A stretch of DNA of 45,269 nucleotides from Isohypsibius dastychi (Eukaryota; Tardigrada; Eutardigrada; Parachela; Isohypsibiidae). This document shows positions 21,837 to 32,517 of this stretch, piece after piece. The translations under genes and the position numbers were made by a program. The first letter of the stretch is position 1. Every line of letters begins with the position of its first letter. The DNA lies in contig JAQIWT010000050.1 in assembly GCA_034696485.1 (NCBI GenBank), positions 1 to 45,269 of the forward strand, written 5' to 3'. The notes beneath the pieces were generated by a model. It was not told the DNA's origin, made no database searches, and worked only from the letters and a program-made list of their open reading frames with translations.

Positions 21837-23489
21837 ATGATGGCAGCTCGTGATTCTCTTGGTTTGGACAAACTCTCCGCCACAATAAATCGGTATGTGG
21901 AGCAGTATTTTGGATTGGGAGCATCAAGACCGTATTTTGCTGCATTTGGAGCTGTTTCTGCTTCATTGATTGGACTGGCAACCGCTTATCAGTTGGCGAA
22001 AGGGATGACAACGTATTGTTTGGCGGCACCTCTTGCTCTTGGGAAGAACATTCGGGAATATGGAGAGTGGGCTGGTATGTGATATTTTTTCCCCGGCCTC
22101 TTGGTCACTCGTTTCCTGTTTATTAACCAAGTAAAAGTTCGTGAGTTATCATTGTGTTTATTTCAGTTGTCACCGGTGCGAGTGATGGTATTGGATTTTC
22201 TTACTGCAAGGAACTGGCTCGTCGTGGTCTCAACATTGTTCTAATCGCACATCACGAAGAGAAAATCAATGCTGCTGCTCGCGATCTTGGTACGAAGATA
22301 TAAGTGTAGTTCACAAGTGCAGCCGTATTGGAGGAAGATTTTGTGTTGTATCGTATCGTGATTTAAAGATACTTTTCGAAGTTGGATTTCAAAGTTGAAA
22401 CCAGTCTGCTGTTTACAGAGTTGACATTTCACGTTAAGACGAAGGTCATCGTCGCCGAATTCGAGCAGGCAGATATGTCTGTCTACACAAACATTCAAGC
22501 ACAACTGATTGGAATGCGGATAGGAATATTGGGTAAGATTTTGCGGTTACGCTGAAGACATGACGAATATGTGGAATTCTTGCAGTTAACAATGTCGGCG
22601 AAGGATGTTCGGCAGAACGATTTCTCGAAAATCCTCCGGATTCCCAGGTTTTTATAGGAATGAGTTCATGTTGATCAAGTAGTAATTCTTGCCTGTTGCA
22701 GAGCTGCATCAATATGATCAACGTCAATGCCGCCTCTTATGTCATGGTGAGCTTGGTTACGAAAACGAGAAGTTAAGGTTTTTCTGGTGAATCATGGCAT
22801 ATTTTGTTTTTTATTCCAGATGACGAGAATGATCTTGCCTGGTATGATTACTCGAGGGAAAGGTATCGTTGTGATGATCAGTTCAGTGTAAGCGAATACT
22901 ACCTCTTGGAAAGCTGACGACCTTTATATGTTGTTTTGGGGTTTGCAGTAATGGTGATATCCCCACACCAAAAGCCGCATTGTATTCCGGCACAAAAGGT
23001 TTGGCTTTTTCGCACATCAATGACTTGCGTGTCGGAATACAGTAAATGTTTTCTAGCTTTCGTGGACTTCTTCGCTCGTGCTCTACGTGAGTATTCGTCT
23101 TTCTGTTGAATGGTTCATAGTATATTCTTCTTATTGCCAGATGATGAGTACAAAGACAGGGGAATTATTGTCCAGGTTAATTGTGGTCTGAATTTCTGAC
23201 GAGCGGTGTTTTCAAATGGTTTTTGTTTCTAGAGTGTAATGCCGGGAGCGGTTGATACGAAAATGGTTCAGGAGGAACACAGGAAATCCTTTTGGTGCGT
23301 GAAGTCGGATCCGTTTGTGCAGGCAGCAATCAGTCAGGTAGTTGCAAACCGAAAGTATCGCTGTGAAGTTGAATTAAATTAGTTTTGCCATTTCAGATCG
23401 GGGTCCGGGATCGCACATACGGACATTGGCGGCACGCAGTCCACATGAAGTTCCGTAAAACGATTCCCGGAATGCAGTGGCTTGTTTGA
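21837..23489 (+). CDS. HSD17B12: Very-long-chain 3-oxoacyl-CoA reductase (HSD17B12-like SDR)
   Basis: An ER-membrane short-chain dehydrogenase that reduces 3-ketoacyl-CoA in fatty-acid elongation. Eleven exons (21837-22074, 22167-22289, 22419-22532, 22586-22647, 22702-22746, 22820-22887, 22949-22998, 23057-23086, 23141-23175, 23233-23337, 23397-23489) join to about 320 residues. An N-terminal hydrophobic segment (FAAFGAVSASLIGLATAY) precedes EWAVVTGASDGIG, the NADPH-binding TGxxxGIG motif. NNVGEG, MISSV (catalytic Ser) and ALYSGTKG (catalytic YxxxK) follow, then AFVDFFARALHDEY and GIIVQSVMPGAVDTKM. The C-terminus lacks the KK-type ER signal of the human protein. Very small exons (30 and 35 nt) are notable but in phase. 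Confidence 0.9.
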
Positions 23490-23695
23490 TTTGATATGAT
23501 TTTCGACATCGTCACAACTGAGATAGATTTGTGTTTTAATGTTCGATAAAAATCATTTTTTACACGAGTGACGTAGATGTCCATTTAGTTCACATGGTAA
23601 TATCGTGTTTTGGCTCCTACCGTAGAAACATTCTTCTGTCATAAGAAAGCAAATAAAAAGAAATCATTTTGAAGTATTGTTCGAAGATGACACAT

Positions 23696-24632
23696 CTAAG
23701 GAGATGGAAAATCGATTTGGCAGTCAGGCAAAGCTTTCTTCAAGTGTTCCACACATTCCTTCGGGTTTTTCACGGCTGAAACAACAATAAATTTGCAACT
23801 TCAAGTGCACAGCTACAAAAATCAACAATACCTGGAAGATCAAACAGGTGAAGCTGAAAACGGAAAAGACACATGTCACACTGGGGATATTCTGATAATC
23901 ATAATTTTAACAACCAACCTTTTTCAGATTTTCTAACTGATCCAAAGATCGTATTCCATTATCCGTAACATTGCCACAGCTCGAAACTTCGAGATCTTTC
24001 AGCGAATCTTTCAGCACTCCAAGTCGTCGCAAGGCTCCGTCTTCGATCTGGTACGCTTTGTGTAGTTTTAAGCTTTTGACGCCGGAAAGACCCTCTGTAG
24101 AGTGCGAAATATCAACTCCTGAGCAAAAAAGCAAAATATTCCATGAACTTACTCAAATAATCAAAACCTTCTCCCATGATGCACGCATTGCTGGCATCTA
24201 TCGCTTCAATTTCAGCGTTTTTGCCTCTCGATAATCCAATCTGGTTGTAATCGGTGACAAACTTATCGTGATTCTTCCATTTCACAGCACCTCCACATCG
24301 AATAATCCTTAAATAGACACATTGAACACAAATTTAGATTCCGCGACGTAAATCAGTCCTCACCATTCTGCAGCTGCAACTTGAGGTCCAACTTCCTTGA
24401 TCCTGTCTTTGTCCACTCTAAACAATAACAACAGTAACTGTTTAACATCTAAAACGCTAAAAAACAACCACGTCGTAGCGCACCTGTTCCATGTGTGGTC
24501 AAGAAAGGCAAACATAGATCTCGTCGAAGTCACAGCTGGAAAGTTGAATGGAGCCAGATTTTGATGCCGGTTCCTCAGCATTGTCCCAGCTCGAAATACG
24601 CATTGTACTAGTTGTAGCTCTCTGCGAATCAT
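23696..24632 (-). CDS. DMAC2L: DMAC2L/ATP5S (mitochondrial LRR factor B) homolog
   Basis: A small mitochondrial leucine-rich protein associated with ATP synthase (coupling factor B). Six exons on the minus strand (24632-24484, 24417-24364, 24307-24153, 24118-23919, 23853-23832, 23775-23696) join to about 219 residues, near the human 215. The N-terminus is basic and Arg-rich (MIRRELQLVQCVFRAG). Family motifs are DHTWNRVDKDRIKEVGP, AAAEWIIRCGGAVKW, EIEAIDASNACIMGEGFDYL, LHKAYQIEDGALRRL, LEVSSCGNVTDNGIRSL, LHLFDLPAVKNP. Exon 5 is a 22-nt microexon with good splice sites on both sides. Complete, no break seen. Confidence 0.9.
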
Positions 24633-24799
24633 TTTCACACCGATTGAGAAAAATGTCCCGAAGAGATGTCGGAAGAATTCTGTCCCAAACCCAAATCAAC
24701 AAAGTACGATGTAAACAAACCGTGGGAAATTTCAGAAACGAGTGGAGCACGGAATGATGGTTGTCTTATGACCCCAGGCATGTAAGAGATGCCGCCCGC

Positions 24800-25012
24800 C
24801 CACCAGGAAATGTCCCCCCTCTCGAATATTTTGTCTCCGCATGCTACTGACAGCCAAATCCAGAACTTGAGCTTAAATGCGGTTTGGTGATTTTTATCCT
24901 CATGCAATCAATGGAATTATGGATAGTTTCAACTCTGTTGTTTACTGGTGCGTGGGATCAGATGGATCCGACAGAAGAACTACACACTCCCGGCCCCGGG
25001 AGGTGAGCTGTG
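24800..25012 (+). pseudogene. Copy of 5' end of CENP-B-like gene (copy C)
   Basis: Shares TATTTTGTCTCCGCAT and ACTGGTGCGTGGGATCAGAT with 2515-2690. The coding start would correspond to ATGGATCCGACAGAAGAAC, but the frame breaks soon after and the copy stops near GAGCTGTGAT, where VPS8-like sequence begins. The junction at about 25012 marks a rearrangement. Confidence 0.7.
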
Positions 25013-25014
25013 AT

Positions 25015-26160
25015 TGTTCGGCATTCAAGGAGTCCAGACTCCAGATGAAGACGAGCCGGTGTTTGCACATTTGAGGACCCTTTCAGCAATTCAGGACTCA
25101 GGAAACCCTGAACGTATTTGCCATGGCTTTTGATCAACCCGTATCTGATGATGTCAAAGGGTGAGTTACGATATTCTTGATCTGCAGTTTCGTTAAGTGA
25201 GTCGGTGATGTTTAAAACTAAGCTCAACAGGACTGAATATCGATATGTTGATAATACATTGGTTTCTGAGATTCTTTCTCGTTTTCCCGATCAGAGACTA
25301 TCATCCTGCATGTCTTGATTAATCTACTCCAACAGGTGGTGGTTCAGGTGCAGGAAGTCGAACCACATCAGATGGCTGCAGTAATCAACTTCATCGCTAG
25401 ATTATGCCGGACACAAAGATTGCGAGCAATCGGTTTTTCATAAAACAGGTAAAGTACTTGAAATTGATCCTGCCCGTCGTGTTGTCGTTTCTGAATGATG
25501 TTACATAAGCTCAACAGGACTGAATCCTTATGTTGATATAATTCTTCACTTCTGATTTGAACCCTCTTATAGTTGAGAAGCTTTACTTTCTGCAAGTCGG
25601 CGCATCCATTCATATCATCTTTTTTCAGACTTTGGAAGTACTTTGCATGGGCAACATGCCGACAAACACATGATGAACGAGAAACCGCTGTTATGGAACT
25701 GTATCTCAGCTGAGTTCTAAAGCACAGTGACGATAAAGTTGTCATCAAGTTGGCGGAAGCAGAAGAATTGATCGAGCTGATGTGTCAGGACTCAGGAGCG
25801 ACCGGAGGAGATCTATGACCACATCTGGTTGAATAGTGACCACCACACAAATTAGCACAATCAAGACGGCATCGAAAACGGTGAGCATGAGAAAACTCCG
25901 GCTGCCCACTTCGCGATGTTCTTTTCCGCAACATGCAGCATACAGATAGCCTTCTGCAGCTTCTGGAATTTCTCTGTTCCGGTTTGTACACACTTCATCA
26001 AATGAACCAGGATTTTTTTGATCCGCGTTTGATTATTTCAGATATGGACAGGGTTTCCACCAGAATTGTTCAAAGAACGGATGTACTTCGGACAAGGATA
26101 TGTAGGAACATATGTATTTCGGTATAATCAGTATAATCTGGTGGATCTCTTTTATATAAA
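25015..26160 (+). pseudogene. VPS8: Broken copy of VPS8 3' half with introns (copy C)
   Basis: Pieces match in order: 25018-25163 with 17128-17259; the shared-sequence intron; 25335-25449 with 17451-17597; the second such intron; 25630-25765 with 17779-17905; 25766-25843 with 18643-18717; 25843-26010 with 19440-19595; 26040-26150 with 19651-19749. Introns are kept, so it arose by DNA duplication. Two internal deletions and many indels remove coding capacity; for example the RING exon start CPLC reads CPLR and shifts. The 3' flank continues into the GMPPA fragment. Confidence 0.85.
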
Positions 26161-26262
26161 AAGCTCAACTTCTTGCGATTTATGACGATACGCTCTTTGC
26201 TTTTCATACCAGTTGAGCATACGTATAGCCCTGGTTAGAAAAATTTTAAGGCAGAAGGAACA

Positions 26263-26603
26263 CTAAAGAATTATTTGATTTTTGTAGCTGTGTGCCAGAT
26301 CTTTTTTCGGTAGAACAATGGAATTGAGCACCATCAGCTCCGAAGGAACATTGACTTTTGAGCCGAGAATGGTGATTGATGGGTTTAGAAATCCCTTGTC
26401 GCTGAACAGCGGGACATGCTCAAGTTTTGCAAATGCTTTATCAGGATTTGGATCATTTGGAGTTCCTGTGTAGAAAATGAAGGTGTAACTTGAATAATGC
26501 TTACCCAGGACAAATCTTCGCTTTGTCACGTACCTTCTATCCTGGACCAACTTCCGATTGAGCTTCCCCATCCGATAATCGAATTCAAAATGCAACAGTT
26601 TTC
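26263..26603 (-). pseudogene. GMPPA: Last two exons of GMPPA (copy C), frame open
   Basis: GMPPA is the regulatory paralog of the GDP-mannose pyrophosphorylase catalytic subunit. On the minus strand exon 26603-26534 reads ENCCILNSIIGWGSSIG and ends IEG, and exon 26465-26263 reads TPNDPNP...SITILGSKVNVPSELMVLNS then IVLPKKDLAHSYKNQIIL and stop. Both match the left-handed beta-helix C-terminus of GMPPA, with good splice sites between them. No upstream GMPPA exon could be found between 26604 and 27600, so I call it a fragment. If the missing exons lie further away, it could be the end of a live gene. Confidence 0.75.
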
Positions 26604-27657
26604 CTAAATATCATATTGGCAGAGACCGACGAACGAGCTTTAAGGCTCTAAAGCTAACCAAAACAAGAAATCGTAATGAATGTAATTTTGTAGAGGAAGG
26701 TTTGCTCTGTAAGGCAGAATTTCATTTTACGATGTACGATTTTTTTATCGAAAGATATTCCATTTCTAAGAACAAGATCGAAAATCAGAACAAGAGTTGG
26801 ACACGACAGTAGCGCCGCCACAAATGCGACATCAGATTAAGTTTATAAACAATTGGCCCATGCCACCAGCCGCTAACGTAGGTGCTATAAAGACATACAT
26901 TATTGTTGAATTACAATCTTGTCGCACTGGAATCTTTCACGAAACAAGAGAAGAAGTAAACCATTTGCTCTACGATGCATTGTAATCAAATATCATCATG
27001 TGGGTGCTAATTGGATCAATTGTTTTTGCGCTGCTGCCCTTGGGGCAGCCAGGACAGAACAGGGGGTACGCCAGGAGGCGCAGTGTCCATATTTCTAGAG
27101 CAGAATAGACTGGCCTGCCTGTCTTTGATAATTGTTTTCTCAAAACAACCTAAATAGTTTTAATTTCGCTCCTATCAGTATGATTCTCAAATACTCAACG
27201 GTAATAATTCAAGTAAAAATCTTGCCTGGTTCTGTCCTTGATCCAGCAACTTGGCTTACCGGGATCAAAAGTTATAGCAGAATGAAATTTTTGGTAATTC
27301 ACTAAAATTGTTAGATAATGATAAAAAAGTTTGGTTTAGGGACAGAACCATCTAGAGCCGTAACGAAACCATTTGGCCGTCTCAGATTTTGGAATTTTGA
27401 ATTAGGGGCGAAATTAAAAGTCCCTAAAGTTATAATCATTTAGGGGCCCTCACGTTCGATCGCCGCGATGCGCGCATTTCATTCAAAAACGATTATTTAG
27501 TTCAAACCTTATTAAATTATAACTGTGAATGGATTTCAGTAATCTATTTCCACTCGATGTGCAGCGCTGTTTGGCGCGCAGGGACCTAATAAGCAGCAAT
27601 AGAGCCTTAATAGCGAGCTACAAGCTGCTCTAAATTGTTGATCATCTTTTGCTTGAA
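26604..27657. other. Intergenic, possible non-autonomous element
   Basis: About 1.05 kb without a recognisable gene. It contains a 7-bp GCTGCCC/GGGCAGC hairpin near 27032-27050 and an 11-bp inverted pair TGGTTCTGTCC (about 27228) and GGACAGAACCA (about 27342), with AT-rich sequence between. This could be a decayed short transposon, but no target duplication is visible. Confidence 0.4.
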
Positions 27658-28620
27658 CTAGTTCAGAACGATCTCTTGCTGGATCTGATAGACTTCGGTA
27701 ACATAGCCTGAAAAGAATCTGAATCAAAATTGAACAGGCTTCGAGTTCTAAAACACACTGACCGATCACGGCGATGAGCGTCGACTCAGTCAAAATGGTT
27801 TCCACCCCAATGTTTCGCTGCATTCTTTTCAAGCGTACAGCGCTGTCCTCGCCGTCCAAGAGATGAAGGATCAGCTTCCAAGAGTAGGTGTGCAACCCAT
27901 TGTGGCAGACTGCTTTCGGTCCAAAGTTTTCCACGAGGCCTGCAGAACCTTCTTCTTCACAAAGACGCTGTATCCTGAACGGATCTGGAATGAGCCGGCA
28001 GTTTTTTTCTCTCGATAAAACGAGAATGGATTGGCGTAATTCCCCTAAAGACAGAAATGGTCGTGAGATGCTATGACCGTGCCTGATCATCAGTTATTCT
28101 TACCGCAGAGACGTCGGCCTTTAGTAGACTGTGGAGAAGTGGTCTGAAGAATAAGCGATTGTGGGAGCGGTTGACCTATAAAGGAGTAGCAAGATGTGGT
28201 TCGACTACAAAAGCGCGAAATCACCTTGTTCAACGGTATCCGAACAGTTGTTCTCAGTAGTGTGCTGTGAAATTTCAAACCATTGCTCTCCTTGAAGAAA
28301 AACGATAAAGGTAAAAAATATTATGGCTTTGAATCCCAGCTACCTTGACCAGAAGGCACCGAGTCAAAATCTCAAAGACTCCGCAAACCTGACAAACAGG
28401 TCCAGTTCGGACGACATGGCTGATGTGAGTACCTGGGTGACATGACGGCCGAGGCTAACTTGACGATGCCAAGTAGCTGGTTCCTGGGAATTGGAAATTT
28501 GAAGAACTCACTGCCGACTACATCGAGTGATCTGGTATTACAAAAACCGTATCTTCGTTGCTCAACTGGTTTGCCGGGATAACGAACCTTCATGCTGATG
28601 CGCGTTGTGTTCTCTGACAT
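27658..28620 (-). CDS. Spliced protein of unknown family
   Basis: Six exons on the minus strand (28620-28512, 28432-28344, 28264-28225, 28175-28104, 28044-27763, 27707-27658) with consensus sites and matching phases give about 213 residues: MSENTTRISMKVRYPGKP at the start, a CxxC pair in GPVCQVCGVFEIL, a Ser/Gln/Thr-rich linker, then a helical part (GELRQSILVLSREKNC, CHNGLHTYSWKLILHLLDGE, ETILTESTLIAVIGYVTEVY) ending EIVLN. I do not recognise the family. The main exon has a steady amphipathic pattern, which supports coding. The start could extend upstream through an acceptor-like site at about 28661. A divergent open frame starts 107 bp away. Confidence 0.55.
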
Positions 28621-28727
28621 CTTGTCTAGCGAGGGAATGTTGGCGTCGGTATTGACTGAAAAGAATGTCTCACAGATGTTCTGTACGTTTCCGGTCGGAG
28701 TTCGGCTCTAAGTTGGAGTTTCTCGCC

Positions 28728-29027
28728 ATGGGTTCAGATTCTTCGCAGATGCCTTTTATTCAGAATCGAGAACACCACAGACAACTGCACCATACCGCCC
28801 TTTCTCGTAATATGCCGTGCGATAACCACGAATTCTGGAACAAGATGGCGGAGGTTCTCAGGTTGGACAAAGTTGCTGCACTGACCCTTACGCTTGCGAT
28901 GAAGATCCATCACCGCCTTCCTGACCGCAGCGAACCGCGGGAAGGTGGAGAAGATGATCGAGATTTGGTGTACATTTTTGTCCAGGATTTCCAACTGCTG
29001 GAGGAAAACGTGAGACTCTCAGGATAA
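28728..29027 (+). CDS. Candidate small gene, unknown
   Basis: An ATG in good context (GCCATGG) opens about 95 codons: MGSDSSQMPFIQ, EFWNKMAEVLRLDKVAAL and ALTLTLAMKIHHRL, then an acidic stretch and a possible donor (GAAAAC/GTGAGA at about 29008). The minus strand is open over the same stretch (28734-28994), so direction is uncertain. Following plus-strand exon-like pieces at 29265-29400 and 29952-30175 could belong to it. No family match. Confidence 0.3.
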   Translation: MGSDSSQMPFIQNREHHRQLHHTALSRNMPCDNHEFWNKMAEVLRLDKVAALTLTLAMKIHHRLPDRSEPREGGEDDRDLVYIFVQDFQLLEENVRLSG

Positions 29028-29264
29028 ATGTAAAAAAAAATCAACGTCTTTCCAACAGCCGAGTAATCCATCTGGACAAGTGATTCGTGCGTGCCGTGTG
29101 TAAGGACGTAGTGTGATTGGTGCGAAAACGCGTCAGCCACTGAACACAACCCCTTTCTCTCGTTAAGAGCGGGAACCAATAGTTGTGTTCCATGCTCCGC
29201 TATGCCTGAGTAACCCCTCTCACTTAGTCTTCAGACCGTTATTTTCCAGTTTCGAACTGTGTAA

Positions 29265-29400
29265 ATGGTGAACTGTGGTGGCTCAGTTCCGAATTCGCAC
29301 TTGTTGATGAGCTCCATCAGTTCAGAATCAACCGAGAGACAACCCAGGTCATGAACGGCTTATTCCCGGAGCCACATGCTCTTTCGCTTGTGGAATAGAG
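29265..29400 (+). other. Exon-like open stretch
   Basis: After an acceptor-like TTTTCCAG at about 29244-29252 the plus frame reads VNGELWWLSSEFALVDELHQ and FRINRETTQVMNGLFPEPHA before a stop. Composition looks protein-like. No upstream partner was proven and there is no known family. It may be a gene remnant. Confidence 0.3.
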
Positions 29401-29545
29401 CAGGTAACAGTCAGCGTTTCTTTATTCCAGAAGGTGCATCCAGTGACCTCAAGAACAGTGTTCTGCGCTAGATGGCGCAAAAAAATCACAAAACAATCAC
29501 TGCCAAGAACATTATTTTTAAACACTTTCTTGGAATCATTACTTT

Positions 29546-29593
29546 TATGAATGGATGAATGGATGAGTGAATGGATAAGTGAATGGATGAAAA
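29546..29593 (+). repeat. ATGG/ATGA microsatellite
   Basis: About eleven imperfect tetranucleotide units of the form GAATGGATGAATGGATGAGT, slightly interrupted. Confidence 0.8.
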
Positions 29594-29951
29594 CAGGAAT
29601 CTAGTGCCAGGCTAAATTACCCTGATACGTGTGTGTTGATTCACTTGAGCCGGCGCGAAGCTGTAAATATCCTCATAAGTTGAGCAGCAAAGATACGGAT
29701 TTTGAAGAACGGATATACCCTTTCGTCGGCGTACATGTTTCACAAAAACCGTATTTTGGGGAACTTTACTTCATCATATGCTTAGCTTAAAGTCGAGCTC
29801 GTACAGACACTGGGTTGAACTTTTCTGCTAACGTGATCAAGTGTGCCTCGTAACTCGGGGAAACAACCGTTTTACAGATCTGGCCTCGCTTCGGGAAAAA
29901 CCTGCTGGGAAATCAGAATCAGTTGTGGCAGTTGGTTCTGCCGGTGATACA

Positions 29952-30175
29952 AGCGATACAGCTCACAAACTGAAGAACTTGAACAAGTTTCCCCGTTTAA
30001 GCAACTAGTGGGGGACGTGGAAATGCCACTAGAACTGCAGGAGCCTCAGTCACCGATTGCCGATCATCCAGATGGGTCAGAATATGCAAGCCAAAATGGA
30101 GAAGCCATTACTGAGAATGACAACCTCGTTGACCAAGCTGAAGAACAAGAATGTGGCGTTGTAGAAATTGTGTGA
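29952..30175 (+). other. Exon-like acidic open frame
   Basis: An open plus frame of about 75 codons without a near start ATG: EELEQVSPFKQLVGDVEM, PLELQEPQSPIADHPDGSEY, then acidic QAEEQECGVVEIV and stop. It looks like the terminal exon of an unidentified gene or a remnant of one. The stretch 30176-30897 after it shows no gene. Confidence 0.3.
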
Positions 30176-30897
30176 CCTTATTGATTTCCATGGGTCTGCG
30201 CGTCACTGGGTTCTCGTTCGTACTTAAATTTTGAACAAGATTCAGAACAGCTATAAAACATTAACAGCATTTGTCTGAGATGCGTCTAACTGATCGGTTC
30301 CACGTGGACCACACGCGTTTGAATACTTCGGTAGTATGTTGCGAATATCGTTACAATACAGTGAGAAGGAAGACATTTCCAAGGAGTTCAATAACATGTT
30401 GTGTCTTGGTGAAGTCTCATTGCCTAGGCTTTTTTATTTGGGCCTAGCACATGGTTATCTGCTTGGATTCACTGGGTTTCAATGATTTTATGATAATAAA
30501 TACTGCACCACTGAGCGTAAACAAAAATAATTGACAATCACACACATGTCTAGAACACGAAAAACAAGTCCGTTGTTTAGTTCTGTGATATTCCAACGTT
30601 TCAATTAATGTAGCTCTTTACTGAGTAACAGATGAATGAACAGCACTTTCATCCCTAAATGGAAAGTGGAACCTTGAACTTCGAGGAGATTAACGCAATT
30701 GATATGGCCGTCAAACATGAGTCACTCCCTTAAACTTTATTTCGCTTCAACCGAAATAAAGATCAGAATGTGTGTAGCGATTTTTCCGTGAAAAGAAACA
30801 TGCGTAAGAAGGACATCTGACGAGACTTATTGGTTTCACTGACGTGAGATGTCCAAAGGATAGGTTTGCTATCGTTCCAGCTTCGTCTCTTTAGCCG

Positions 30898-31990
30898 ATG
30901 CCAACTAACTTCTGGACAAAAATGAATGGGGGGTTTCGGTTCGGATATGTGATCATGATCTTGTGCTTTCTCTATGGCTTCATTTCTGCCGGACCACCAT
31001 CTCCTGCTATCGTCCGTAAGTGTCTCTTGCACCAACTGCTACTCATGAACTCGGTTGAAGAAGTTTTCTTTGTTCAGATGGACAGGATGCCGAGCCGGGT
31101 GAGTTCAAGTGGATGGCTAGTCTTCAACTCAAAGGAGGAGGTCATTTCTGTGGAGCCGTTGTCATTACAGACAAACTCCTCATCACCGCTGCTCATTGTT
31201 TGTACCGAGCTCTCAACTCAACACAGTTACGCTCCAGATCCAGATTTAACGTTCTTCTTGGAACCACTTCAGTCTCGCGGAATCCATTAGCGGCCATAAT
31301 CCCAGTCAAAAGCTTCAAAGTTCATGAGCATTACCGCAACAACGACCCCCAACATCACTGGGATATTGCCGTTATCGAACTTGAAAGGTCAATTAGTTCG
31401 CTAGAGGATTCGTTCCGGAATCGAATTTCGACCATAGATTTGCCAAGGCGAAACTATACTCCCATGGACTTGCGGGCTTTCCTCGAGAAACCTATTAAAC
31501 TACGCGTTGTTGGATGGGGGTATGTTAGTAATCAGCGTGGCCAAGATGATGAAGAGCGCCGTTCGCCGACGATGCTTCAAAAAGCAGCTGTACGCATTCT
31601 GACATTTCCAGAATGTTCCGAACGACTTAAAAAGAGCAATTTCAGTGTGAGCAATCAGGTTTACTGCACCGATAGCACATACAAGGACGTTTGTCAGGTG
31701 GGGTAATATGTAATGCTTTGAAAATGTGCGTATTGAGTTTTTGCTTTAGGGGGATAGCGGTGGACCTCTTGCAATTGAGCGCGTAGACTCTTATGGTGGG
31801 AAAACCCATGAGCTTATTGGCATCATCAGTCTGTCTTAGTAAGAATGGCGACAAACTGACTGGTAAAGTTCCAAAGTAGACACCATTATTGATTTTCAGC
31901 TGCCTTCGCCGCGAATCTGCATCTGTCTACACAAGGGTCCACAAGCTGATGAATTTTGTGCAGGCCGAAATTGATCGCACTAGCAATTAG
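30898..31990 (+). CDS. Secreted S1-family serine protease 1
   Basis: Four exons (30898-31015, 31078-31697, 31750-31838, 31900-31990; phases 1, 0, 2) give about 305 residues. A signal segment (FGYVIMILCFLYGFISAG) is followed almost at once by PSPAIVRHGQDAEPGEFKWM, which aligns with the IVGG-x-A-x-xGEFPW start of the mature enzyme but has IVRH for IVGG and almost no propeptide. The catalytic triad is present: TAAHC, DIAVIEL and GDSGGP. The residue six before the Ser is Asp (KDVCQGDSGG), as in trypsin, so cleavage after Lys/Arg is expected. The end reads SYCLRRESASVYTRV. Introns before G-DSGG and inside S-Y-C are shared with the two other proteases of the window. Confidence 0.87.
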
Positions 31991-32517
31991 CCGAAGAGCA
32001 TACTGCAGATGACAAAGTTCTGTCTTAGTCACCAGCACCCACGACAAATGGGTGATGAAATGTCCGGAAATTTTGAGTCTGTTTCGAAATGGGACATTGG
32101 AGAAAATTAAAGACGCACCCTGATGACTTGTTTTTGTTGTCTTCGGTTCTTTCTTTGGTCTTCCTCCATATAGCAGCGGCCATGTGAGCCAGCAAGTTAA
32201 ACGTATTACGCAGTTTCGAAAACAGACGCAGAAGTCGTTAAATTCAAGAATTTCTGGAGTAAGGGTGGGAGTGTTTGATTTTGTCGTATTAACAAGTTGT
32301 GGTACGAATTTGCATCATAAAAATAATGAAGAAACATCAGACTGTAATCTAACACACTTTTTATCAAGGTATGTCTTCCAAACGCCAGGTCCTCAAACTC
32401 CGCAACACACACCGGTTTCGCGTTTGAATGGATTGTAATTGCACGGGTAAAATTGTTTTTTATTTAGATTACATAAACTGCAACACAACAACGGTTTTCT
32501 TGATGATTCTCGAAGTC
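31991..32517. other. Intergenic, 527 bp
   Basis: Sequence between protease 1 (plus) and the 3' end of the next minus-strand gene. A short open frame at 32184-32438 has no support. No repeat or RNA gene seen. Confidence 0.5.

Noticed and set aside
22241-22727. Minus-strand frames opposite the HSD17B12-like gene
   Set aside because: The plus-strand exons match the SDR family residue by residue; the opposite frames match nothing.
25745-25993. Minus-strand open frames of 68-82 codons
   Set aside because: Antisense to the broken VPS8 copy and also present opposite the real VPS8 exon.
24800-26603. Possibility that the VPS8/GMPPA copy is a processed pseudogene
   Set aside because: Introns and intergenic flanks are included, so it derives from genomic DNA.
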